DNA of 64,000 nucleotides, from NCBI RefSeq assembly GCF_033095945.1, contig NZ_AP026800.1:1798001-1862000 (forward strand), read 5' to 3'. The position numbers and the translations under genes are program-made. Under the pieces are notes generated by a model that worked only from the letters and a program-made list of their open reading frames with translations, ran no database searches and was not told the origin of the DNA. Position 1 is the first letter of the stretch, and each line of letters starts with the position of its first letter. The DNA comes from Bombiscardovia apis (GTDB lineage Bacteria; Actinomycetota; Actinomycetes; Actinomycetales; Bifidobacteriaceae). Shown one piece after another: positions 36,277 to 43,882 of the stretch.

Positions 36277-37686
36277 TCAGACCCCTCCCTGCTGGTCTTG
36301 GGGCATATTGACAAACTTCGACTTCTCACCGATGAAGAGGAGGTTGAAGGTGTCAGTCGGGCCGTTGCGGTGCTTGGCCAAAATGATATCTGCCTCGCCC
36401 GGCCGGTCTTCTTTATCGTAAAAGTCGGGGCGGTTGACCAAGAACACAGCGTCGGCGTCCTGCTCGATAGAGCCAGATTCGCGCAAATCCGAGAGCATGG
36501 GCTTCTTGTCGTTTCGGGCCTCGGGGCCACGGTTGAGCTGGCTCAGTGCCACGACCGGCACCTCAAGCTCCTTGGCCAACAACTTCAAAGCACGCGAGAA
36601 CTCGGAGACCTCTTGCTGACGCGACTCCACCTGCTTACCCGAGCTCATGAGCTGGAGGTAATCGATTACTACCAGCTTCAAATCGTTGGTCTGTTTAAGT
36701 CGACGGCACTTCGCTCGAATCTCCATCAGGCTCATATTGGGCGAATCGTCAATAAAGAGCGGCGCATTTTGCAGCTTGCTCCAAAAGTCGTTGAGCACCT
36801 TCCAACGGTCAGAAGTGATGTCGTCTGCCCTGCGCAGAGCTACCAGCGGAATGTCTGTCTCGGCCGCGATGATGCGCTGAGCCAGCTCGTTCTTACTCAT
36901 CTCTAAAGAGAAAATGACGGTCGCCATGTTGTTGTGGAGGGCTGCTGAACGCGCAAAATCGACGCCGAGCGTGGACTTACCCATTGCTGGTCGGCCTGCC
37001 ACCACAATCATCTGGCCAGGCTGGAGGCCCTGAGTTACATCGTCAATCACCTGGAAACCGGTGGGCACGCCCTTCTCAACTTCGCCGTTTTGCATCTTGT
37101 CAAGCTGCTCAAGCGTATCTTGCACCACCGGCCCGATGGCCTCGTAGTCCTGGCGCACCTTGCCCACGCTCATCTCGTAGACTTCGGCCTGAGCCAAGTT
37201 CACGATATCTTCCGCCTGCGAACCTTCGGCCGAATAGCCCATCTGCGCAATCTTGGTGCCGGCCGCAATCACATTGCGCAGCACAGCCCTCTGGTGCACA
37301 ATATCCGCATAGTAAGTGGCATTTGCCGCTGTTGGCACGGAAGCGACCAGCGAATGCAGGTAGTCGGTGCCGCCCACTTTTTCTAAGTCGCCATCTTTGA
37401 GCAAAGCGTTGGCAATTAGCACGGCATCAACCGGCTGAGACGCTGCAAACAGGGTAATAATGGCCTGATAAATAGTCTGATGCTTAGGCTGGTAGAAGTC
37501 GCTGATGTCAATCATCTGCGAAACCTCACCGATGGCGTCCTTACTCATCAGCATGCCACCTAAGACCGCCATCTCCGCATCGTCATCATGCGGGGGTACG
37601 CGGTCGAAAAGCATATCGCGTGAGTTCGTCTGCGCGCCGCCCTCTCTCTCGGGGTGCGAGAAATCTTTGTAGTGCTCATTTGCCAT
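36277..37686 (-). CDS. dnaB: Replicative DNA helicase
   Basis: 469 residues. N-terminal DnaB domain (PPHDDDAEMAVLGGMLMS, GDLEKVGGTDYL), linker, and RecA-like domain with Walker A GRPAMGKSTLGVDFA, FSLEMSKNEL, VVIDYLQLMSS and SQLNRGPEARNDKKP. It unwinds DNA ahead of the replisome. No intein was seen. Start at ATG 37686. The upstream region carries a cluster of DnaA-box-like sites shared with the divergent MATE gene. Confidence 0.97.
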   Translation of the reverse strand: MANEHYKDFSHPEREGGAQTNSRDMLFDRVPPHDDDAEMAVLGGMLMSKDAIGEVSQMIDISDFYQPKHQTIYQAIITLFAASQPVDAVLIANALLKDGDLEKVGGTDYLHSLVASVPTAANATYYADIVHQRAVLRNVIAAGTKIAQMGYSAEGSQAEDIVNLAQAEVYEMSVGKVRQDYEAIGPVVQDTLEQLDKMQNGEVEKGVPTGFQVIDDVTQGLQPGQMIVVAGRPAMGKSTLGVDFARSAALHNNMATVIFSLEMSKNELAQRIIAAETDIPLVALRRADDITSDRWKVLNDFWSKLQNAPLFIDDSPNMSLMEIRAKCRRLKQTNDLKLVVIDYLQLMSSGKQVESRQQEVSEFSRALKLLAKELEVPVVALSQLNRGPEARNDKKPMLSDLRESGSIEQDADAVFLVNRPDFYDKEDRPGEADIILAKHRNGPTDTFNLLFIGEKSKFVNMPQDQQGGV

Positions 37687-38142
37687 ACGCTCGATTCTAT
37701 GGCCCGCCCTCTATTTCTTAAGCTAGCTGCGCAGGCACCCACCCCTAGCGTCGCTTAGCCTTCGACGGCAGCATACTGTCGACAGACCATACTATTCCTC
37801 CACACTTTGCAGCGTGTCAGATTGTCCACTTGCAGTACGACTTATCCACCACCTTTCATGTGCATAAAATAAATAGTTATCCACATTTCATGCGTGTCGC
37901 CTGGGGAAAACCCACCTGCTTATCCACATGATGGGTATAACTATGTGCAAAACTTGGGGATAGACATCAACGGAACTTGGAGCTCCTTGCACACACAGCT
38001 CTCCTATGATAGCGAGCGAGCTTCCTTCACAAACAACCTTCGGAACGCCCTCTCACATACGTACAATTGCCCACATTACGCGCAAATGTCACTCCCCGGC
38101 AGCCGCACTTGGGTAGAATCATCTCAGCAAGTACACCAATCT
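37687..38142. promoter_or_regulatory. Divergent dnaB/MATE region with a cluster of DnaA-box-like sites
   Basis: Same-orientation boxes: TTGTCCACT (37823-37831, weak), TTATCCACC (37842-37850), TTATCCACA (37877-37885) and TTATCCACA (37920-37928). The last two match the strong DnaA consensus TTWTNCACA. The region is AT-richer between boxes (GCATAAAATAAATAG). No replication-origin gene lies nearby. Also here: TAGAAT at 38113, a possible -10 box for the MATE gene. Confidence 0.65.
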
Positions 38143-39540
38143 ATGGGGAGCCAGAACACCACTATGGGCACGAGCCACGAGAGCGAGCAAGCAACAGTCA
38201 GCGCGAATCGAGGCCCCATATATCGCACCATCGCAGCCCTGGCCATCCCCACCTTCGGCCAGCTCATTGCCGAGCCAGCCTTCATTATGATTGACACCGC
38301 CATCGTGGGCCACATCTCAGATGCCGCGCTCGCAGGCCTGTCAATCGGCTCAACAGTGGTGCTCACCACCGTCGGCTTATGCGTATTCTTGGCCTACGGC
38401 ACCACCTCGCAAGTGGCCCGCCTCATGGGAGCCGGTAGGCGCAAAGAGGGCATGGAAGTCGGCATCGACGGCATGTGGCTAGCGTTCGGCATCGGAATCG
38501 CCGTCTGCACCCTCCTCGTGGCCTTCAGCGAACCCCTGTGCTATCTGATGGGTGCCCGCGGAGCCGTCCTCACCGCAGCTCGGCAATACTTAAACGCCAC
38601 CATTTTCGGCCTGCCCGCCATGCTCCTCGTCTACGCAGCCAACGGCATCTTCCGCGGCCTGCAAAAAGTGAAAGTCACACTCATTGCCGCTATTTCGGGA
38701 GCTGCACTCAACACGGTTCTAGAAGTCCTCTTCGTATTCGGCATGGGCTGGGGCATTCTCGGATCGGGCGTAGCCACCCTCATCGCCGAATGGTATATGG
38801 GTATCTTCCTCACCGTGCCCGCCCTGGTTTGGGCCACTAAAGAGGGCGCCTCGTGGAAGCCGCGACTGGCTGGCATCTTGAATTCAGCCGGGGACGGCTT
38901 CCCACTCTTCCTACGCACCCTAGCCCTGCGCATCTGCCTCGCTTCGACCGTCGTAGCCGCCGCCCACCTGGGCGAGCAAGTATTAGCTGGCTACCAGGGA
39001 GTCAATTCGGCCTGGAACTTTGGCCTCAACATGCTCGACGCAGTAGGTATCGCAGGCCAGTCCTTAGTCGCCACCGAGCTTGGAGCCCGCCACAAGGCTC
39101 GCGCCCGCGCTATGACTGACATCTCCGCCCGCGCAGGCATGCTCATGGGCATCGTCGTAGGCCTGATTATGATCGCCCTCGGCCTCTTTGCAGCCCCGCT
39201 CTTTAGCCCCACCCCCGCCGTGCAGACCCTCATAACCGTCGGCATGGCCGTCGAAGGCGTGTTCATGCCGATTGCAGGCTGGATGTGGGCACTCGACGGC
39301 ATCTTGATAGGCGCGGGCGACTACCGCTACTTGGCCGCCGCCTGCTCCATTACCGCGGTTATCTACGTGGCAGCGCTCGTACCGCTCACCTTGTGGGCCC
39401 AAAGCTGGACCAACTTAGCTTGGCGTATCGTCATGCTCTGGTGCGCCATCAACTTCCTCTACATCGGCATACGCGCGATTTTCAACGGCCTACGCGCCCG
39501 CGGCGACGCTTGGATGGCTACCGCGCTGGCCACCAACTAA
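38143..39540 (+). CDS. MATE-family efflux transporter
   Basis: 465 residues from the ATG at 38143; ATGs at 38086 and 38164 are alternatives and none has a clear ribosome-binding site. Twelve hydrophobic segments in two halves. Family words: PTFGQLIAEPAFIMIDTAIVGH in the first helix (IAEPAFIMIDT is the DinF-type signature), YLNATIFGLPAMLL, NGIFRGLQKVK and AWNFGLNMLDAVGIAGQ. It uses an ion gradient to export organic compounds; the substrate is unknown. It closely resembles the DinF branch found across Actinomycetota. Confidence 0.93.
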   Translation: MGSQNTTMGTSHESEQATVSANRGPIYRTIAALAIPTFGQLIAEPAFIMIDTAIVGHISDAALAGLSIGSTVVLTTVGLCVFLAYGTTSQVARLMGAGRRKEGMEVGIDGMWLAFGIGIAVCTLLVAFSEPLCYLMGARGAVLTAARQYLNATIFGLPAMLLVYAANGIFRGLQKVKVTLIAAISGAALNTVLEVLFVFGMGWGILGSGVATLIAEWYMGIFLTVPALVWATKEGASWKPRLAGILNSAGDGFPLFLRTLALRICLASTVVAAAHLGEQVLAGYQGVNSAWNFGLNMLDAVGIAGQSLVATELGARHKARARAMTDISARAGMLMGIVVGLIMIALGLFAAPLFSPTPAVQTLITVGMAVEGVFMPIAGWMWALDGILIGAGDYRYLAAACSITAVIYVAALVPLTLWAQSWTNLAWRIVMLWCAINFLYIGIRAIFNGLRARGDAWMATALATN

Positions 39541-39568
39541 CCCCCCTCATTCCCTACAATATATACGT

Positions 39569-39612
39569 AAAAAGCGGCGGCGGATCGGTACAAAACCAGT
39601 TCGCCGCCGCTT
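39569..39612. terminator. Bidirectional terminator between MATE and amt genes
   Basis: AAGCGGCGGCG (39572-39582) pairs with CGCCGCCGCTT (39602-39612). On the minus strand the stem is followed by TTTTTACG, so it mainly serves amt. Confidence 0.85.
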
Positions 39613-39660
39613 ACTATCAGCCCCGCAAGCTCAATCACGCCTCAAGCCCGCGGCGCCAAC

Positions 39661-40926
39661 TTACTCAAACTTATTGGTCAGCTGATAAGCGCGCTCACCT
39701 TGGGCTGCAATATCTGCGCCAACTTCTTCCTGAGCCTCGCTCAACCGCCAGCCCAGCGTCTTCTCCAAAGTGAAAGCAATAATGCCCGTTACTACAGCCG
39801 AATAAATAATCACAATGAAGCAGACCACGAGTTGGACCAGAAGCTGCTGGAGGCCTCCACCTGAGAAGAGCCCCGTGTCGGCTGCAAAGAAGCCCAAAAG
39901 CACCATTCCCAGCAGGCCAGCAACGCCGTTAATGCCCACTACGTTGAGCGAGTCATCATATTTGAGCGCATACTTCACAGTACTGGTGAAACAGCAGGCC
40001 ACGCCAGCAATAAGCCCCATCACGATTGCCCACAGAGGAGCCACGGAGGAAGCGGCCGGGCTAATGACAGCCAAGCCAGCCATGAGACCGAAAGCAGCGC
40101 CACGAGCCGTGTAGTGGCCGCTACGAATCTTCTGCGTCAGCATCCAACCTAGCGAAGAAGCGCCCGCAGCAAGAGCGGTCGAAACCCAAGCGTAGCCAGC
40201 GGTACCAGTAGCACCGAAGGCCGAGCCTGCGTTGAGCCCCAACCAGCCGAAGCAGAGCAAGGATGCACCCAGCAATGCCATAGGCAGGTTGTGAGGCCCG
40301 GTCAGGCGCTCGCCAAAGCCCTTACGCCCGCCGATAATAACAACGATAACCAGAGCAGCAATTGCCGCATTGAGCTGGACTACCGACCCGCCTGCGAAGT
40401 CGCGCAGAGGAGCACCGATAGCGTTAGAAATAGGACCGTCAGCCGCTAAAAGCCCGTGGTTCCAGACCATGTGAGCCATTGGAGCATAGTCAAAAGTGAC
40501 CCACAAAGCTGCGAACACAATCCAAGTGGAGAACTTCACACGCTCGGCCAAAGCCCCCGAAATCAGCGCCACTGCAAACATAGCGAGCGCCCCTTGGAAG
40601 CCCACGTCGATAATGTGCGGATAGAGCGCATCCTTCACATCGAGCGAGGTAAATACGCCACTCTTAGAGGTCACCACGTCTTTGAGTAAAAACCCACTGC
40701 CCGGATCGCCAAAAATGCCGCCGATATCTTTGCCTGCGAAAGCGATAGACCAGCCCCAAATACCCCAGACTAGCGTTGTGACCATGCCTGCGCCCACGGA
40801 GAGCATGAGCATGTTCAGCACGCTCTTAGCGCGGACCATGCCCCCGTAAAAGAGGGCCAGCGCCGGGGTCATCACAAAAACCAAGGTCGCGGCCACCAGC
40901 ATCCAAGCTGTAGAACCCGAATCCAT
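39661..40926 (-). CDS. amt: Ammonium-transporter family protein with altered pore residues
   Basis: 421 residues, about eleven transmembrane helices. Family motifs FYGGMVRAKSVLNM, ALAERVKFS, AHMVWNHG and DFAGGSVV are clear. However, both pore histidines of the family are replaced: the usual VVH reads VVQ (Gln184) and the usual VHG reads INGVAG (Asn333). There is also an insertion (PISNAIGAPLR) before DFAGG. The twin histidines shape substrate passage in AmtB, so transport selectivity or rate may differ. The gene follows ftsY as in corynebacteria, but a terminator follows and no glnK/glnD genes are present. Confidence 0.93.
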   Translation of the reverse strand: MDSGSTAWMLVAATLVFVMTPALALFYGGMVRAKSVLNMLMLSVGAGMVTTLVWGIWGWSIAFAGKDIGGIFGDPGSGFLLKDVVTSKSGVFTSLDVKDALYPHIIDVGFQGALAMFAVALISGALAERVKFSTWIVFAALWVTFDYAPMAHMVWNHGLLAADGPISNAIGAPLRDFAGGSVVQLNAAIAALVIVVIIGGRKGFGERLTGPHNLPMALLGASLLCFGWLGLNAGSAFGATGTAGYAWVSTALAAGASSLGWMLTQKIRSGHYTARGAAFGLMAGLAVISPAASSVAPLWAIVMGLIAGVACCFTSTVKYALKYDDSLNVVGINGVAGLLGMVLLGFFAADTGLFSGGGLQQLLVQLVVCFIVIIYSAVVTGIIAFTLEKTLGWRLSEAQEEVGADIAAQGERAYQLTNKFE

Positions 40927-40967
40927 ATTCCTACCTATTCTTATCTCTGATTCAAACGTGTGAGGGC

Positions 40968-42110
40968 TTACTCGTCACCCAAAATGCCGTCCACAAAGGA
41001 CTGCGGATTGAAGGGTGCCAAATCGTCCGGCCCCTCGCCTAGACCTACCAACTTAACCGGTACGCCCAACTCGCGTTGCACAGAAACCACAATACCGCCC
41101 TTAGCAGAGCCGTCAAGCTTGGTAAGCACTATGCCTGTAATTCCAATAGCTTCGGCGAATACTTTGGCTTGAATCATACCGTTTTGACCGGTAGTTGCGT
41201 CCAACACAAGGAGCACTTCATCTACAGGCAGATTCTTTTCAATAACTCGGCGAATCTTACCCAGTTCGTCCATCAGATTAGCCTTATTTTGCAGGCGACC
41301 AGCGGTGTCTACAATCAGCAAATCAGCTTGACTCTCCTTAGCCCGCTCCGAGGCTTCGAAAGCCACCGAAGCTGGGTCCGCTCCCTCATGATCAGAGCGA
41401 ATTACCGGCACACCTACCTTGGATCCCCAGGTCTCCAGCTGGTCAGCAGCGGCAGCACGGAAGGTGTCGGCAGCACCCATTACGACCTTTTTGCCATCGG
41501 CCACAAAAAACCTAGCGAGCTTACCCGCAGTTGTGGTCTTGCCCGTACCATTTACACCCACCATGATAACAACAGAAGGCTTTGCAGAGCCGGGGCGGGA
41601 GGCCGCTAGCGAGCGGTCTTGACCGGTCTCGACAAGCGCGATGAGCTTTTCACGCAGCATAGTTCGCACCGCTTGCGGGTCTTTTTCGCCGGTTACACGC
41701 GCATCGGAACGCAATTCGCTCACGAGCTGCTCACTTGCTTCAGCTCCTACGTCGGCCCGCAGCAAGGTGTCTTCGACCTCTTCCCAGTCAGATTCGCTGA
41801 GCTGGTCCTTACTCAAAATAGCAAAGAGTGCCTTGCCGAATGGGTTGGGGCTCTTAGCGAGCTTGGCCCTGAGCCGAGTCATGCGGGAGGCCGAAGATTC
41901 GGGAGTTTCCACGCTCTGCCCTAGGCTCGCTTCGGCTTGGGCTTCCTGCGATTGGCCCGCCGGCACCTCACTGTGGGCGGCTGCAACCTCTGCGGTCACG
42001 GCAGATTGCTCGGCCGAGTGCTTGCGCTTGCTAGCTACAAACCACCATAGTCCAGCCACTACGAGGACCACGGCTAGGCAGATTAGAGCAATTATGACGT
42101 TAGTATCCAT
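40968..42110 (-). CDS. ftsY: Signal recognition particle receptor FtsY
   Basis: 380 residues. N-terminal transmembrane segment (about 4-24), an acidic/Ala-rich A region, then the NG GTPase: MVGVNGTGKTTTAGKLARF (G1), DTFRAAAADQLE, DTAGRLQNK (G3), TKLDGSAKGG (G4) and GLGEGPDDLAPF near the end. It targets ribosome-nascent chains to the Sec translocon with SRP. ATG at 42110 is preceded by TTGAGG. A 41-base gap separates it from amt on the same strand. Confidence 0.97.
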   Translation of the reverse strand: MDTNVIIALICLAVVLVVAGLWWFVASKRKHSAEQSAVTAEVAAAHSEVPAGQSQEAQAEASLGQSVETPESSASRMTRLRAKLAKSPNPFGKALFAILSKDQLSESDWEEVEDTLLRADVGAEASEQLVSELRSDARVTGEKDPQAVRTMLREKLIALVETGQDRSLAASRPGSAKPSVVIMVGVNGTGKTTTAGKLARFFVADGKKVVMGAADTFRAAAADQLETWGSKVGVPVIRSDHEGADPASVAFEASERAKESQADLLIVDTAGRLQNKANLMDELGKIRRVIEKNLPVDEVLLVLDATTGQNGMIQAKVFAEAIGITGIVLTKLDGSAKGGIVVSVQRELGVPVKLVGLGEGPDDLAPFNPQSFVDGILGDE

Positions 42111-42193
42111 ACCTCAAGAGTAAAGTCGCGAACGGACACGCGCGAATTCTGCGCAGCTCGTAACCCGGTTTGCTCCCCAAGCAGCTGCTGTGA

Positions 42194-42592
42194 CTAGTCC
42201 TGCCCCTGCCCATCTTGAGCAACATGAGGCGCTTGGGCAGCCGAATCAGACTGCGCCCCAGGAGTTTTCATCGCTTTCATCTCTACTACGAAGTCTTCAT
42301 TCACATAGACCGGGTGGTCCATCGTTTCTTCGTCATCTCCGTACGTATGGGCTTGCCTGAGCTCTTGGCCGGACTGTTGCGGCGTAAAAGCCGGGGTTGT
42401 GCCACCGATGCGAGGCAGGCGCGTTTCCTGCTCGTCCTCTTCTGGCTCACCCTTATGAGCCCTATGCCAGGCTCGTTCATCGAGCGCCTGTGTAAAGGTA
42501 CGGTCGTGTGACTCGCCCTGTGCAAGGCGCAAGACAAAAACGACTAACGCCGCCGCTATCACAACCCACGCAAGTATAAAGACCCAGACCAT
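42194..42592 (-). CDS. Small single-pass membrane protein of unknown function
   Basis: 132 residues from the ATG at 42592 (MVWVFILAWVVIAAALVVFVL). One N-terminal transmembrane helix, then a hydrophilic, Glu/Gln-rich region without recognisable motifs (HRAHKGEPEEDEQETRLPRI; VYVNEDFVVEMKAMK, given here in parts). A frame from 42655 adds 21 residues; its GCGGAGG is too far from the ATG. Located upstream of ftsY on the same strand. Confidence 0.6.
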   Translation of the reverse strand: MVWVFILAWVVIAAALVVFVLRLAQGESHDRTFTQALDERAWHRAHKGEPEEDEQETRLPRIGGTTPAFTPQQSGQELRQAHTYGDDEETMDHPVYVNEDFVVEMKAMKTPGAQSDSAAQAPHVAQDGQGQD

Positions 42593-42747
42593 ACTCTTAT
42601 TCTTGCAGTAAACCTCCGCTACATACATAGCAAAGCGCAAACATGCCAAGCTCATTCACAAGCCGCGCGTGTTACCTCTATTCGTAACTCAGCAAGTATC
42701 CACCGAGATAGGCTTGAGCTGAGTCCAGTAACTCAACGCACGCAAGA

Positions 42748-43302
42748 TTACAGGTTAATCCAATAGCGCTGAACTAGTCCTTCTTCTGGCACACTCACCG
42801 TGTTTTCTAAGGACCCGCCGCAAGCCAAAATCGTGTGTTTACTGCCCTCGTTGGTCTCTCTGCAGGTTAAGAGCACCCGCTCTAAGCCGTGGGCGCGCGC
42901 CTGTGTCAGGCATTCTTCTAACATGTATTCAGCGTATCCCCGCCTGCGGAATTGCGGGTGCACCGAGTATCCGATATTGCCACCGTGCTCTAAAAGCGGC
43001 TCGGTGAGATCCAAACGCAGCTGAATCATCCCCACCAGCTGGCCTCGCTGGTTGATGGCGTAATACTGAATCGCCGGCACCCAGCCCTCAGGCAAATCCT
43101 CGCCCAAAGCCTCGCGTATAGCCTCCTTCACCCAGCCTTCTTCGACTTCTTCTGGGTTGTCAAAACTTTCTAGACAGCCCAAACCCGCAGTAAAGCCCTT
43201 GTCTGCTGCCTTGCAATCGCGCATAAACTGCCAAGCTGCCTGAGCGTAAACTTGCGAATCTTCGCTCACCTGCTCCAGTCGAATTTCCTGACTTGCACCC
43301 AT
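42748..43302 (-). CDS. GNAT-family N-acetyltransferase
   Basis: 184 residues from the ATG at 43302, which has AGGAG six bases upstream; a longer frame to 43401 has no such site. Acetyl-CoA-binding motif A is seen in NIGYSVHPQFRRRGYAEYML (QFRRRGYA is the core), followed by LERVLLTCRETNEGS and the small C-terminal beta strand. The substrate is unknown. The arrangement resembles YjgM/Rv-type family members predicted to acetylate small molecules. Confidence 0.87.
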   Translation of the reverse strand: MGASQEIRLEQVSEDSQVYAQAAWQFMRDCKAADKGFTAGLGCLESFDNPEEVEEGWVKEAIREALGEDLPEGWVPAIQYYAINQRGQLVGMIQLRLDLTEPLLEHGGNIGYSVHPQFRRRGYAEYMLEECLTQARAHGLERVLLTCRETNEGSKHTILACGGSLENTVSVPEEGLVQRYWINL

Positions 43303-43427
43303 ACCCAACTCCTGCCTGTAAAAAATTGCCGCAGCAGCAGCATCGCTGCCACACTCATACCTTGTGATTATCCGAAAGCCTATGCCAAGCTCACGCCCCA
43401 AGTCAACTCGCGTCTCACTATAAGGAC

Positions 43428-43455
43428 TTGCCTTGTGCGGACCTCGTTGTAGAAT
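43428..43455 (+). promoter_or_regulatory. Probable promoter of tRNA-Lys
   Basis: TTGCCT (43428-43433) and TAGAAT (43450-43455), 16 bases apart, with the tRNA 11 bases downstream. Confidence 0.5.
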
Positions 43456-43466
43456 ATAGTGTTGTT

Positions 43467-43539
43467 GCCCCTCTGGCTCAATGGTTAGAGCAGCGTCCTT
43501 TTAAGTCGTGGGTTCTCGGTTCGAATCCGAGGGGGGGCA
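43467..43539 (+). tRNA. tRNA-Lys (TTT anticodon)
   Basis: 73 bases. Acceptor GCCCCTC/GGGGGGC, D-stem GCTC/GAGC, anticodon loop CTTTTAA (anticodon 43500-43502), T-arm CTCGG-TTCGAAT-CCGAG. The anticodon stem GCGTC/GTCGT has one T-T mismatch and a G-T pair. CCA is not encoded. A T-rich stretch (CTTTTCTTTCT) follows. Confidence 0.93.
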
Positions 43540-43882
43540 CTTTTCTTTCTGGCTTATTCTTTTTGGCAATCCGTTGTGCGACGCTTTGTGGCAAAACTCC
43601 GGCTGTGCCGCGCGACTCTACGCTGTTAGCGATTGAATGAGCGGGCGCAAGAGCACTTGTAACAAGGTTTTGTACATCTTCATCGTGGAGTCACGCTTGT
43701 AGCGCTACAGGACTACCATGAATCATCTAGTATGCTCGTGTGCTTGTGCAAGCGTTAGCTGTTCGCCCGCCATGCTCATTCTCGTGAGCCGCAGTACCAA
43801 GCGGGCCAGTCATTAGCAATAAAGGAGAGACCGTCATATCCGTCTCTCGCGACGATGTGGGCCAGGAAGACCAAGAGGAACC
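43540..43882 (+). promoter_or_regulatory. Region between tRNA-Lys and the first YhgE/Pip gene
   Basis: 343 bases without a gene. GAGAGAC (43825-43831) pairs with GTCTCTC (43842-43848), a hairpin or operator about 35 bases before the yhgE-like start. TTGTAC (43673) and TAGTAT (43729) are weak promoter-like words. No integrase remnant or repeat of the tRNA end was found. Confidence 0.4.

Noticed and set aside
37687..38142. Chromosomal replication origin at the DnaA-box cluster
   Set aside because: dnaA, dnaN, gyrB and rpmH are absent and the AT-rich unwinding region is small. It is kept only as a possible DnaA-binding site.
38067..38840. Alternate-frame open reading frames within the MATE gene
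   Set aside because: They are Arg/His/Pro-rich shadows of a clear membrane transporter.
43540..43882. Integration site of a mobile element at the tRNA-Lys 3' end
   Set aside because: No integrase gene and no repeat of the tRNA end were seen downstream within the window.
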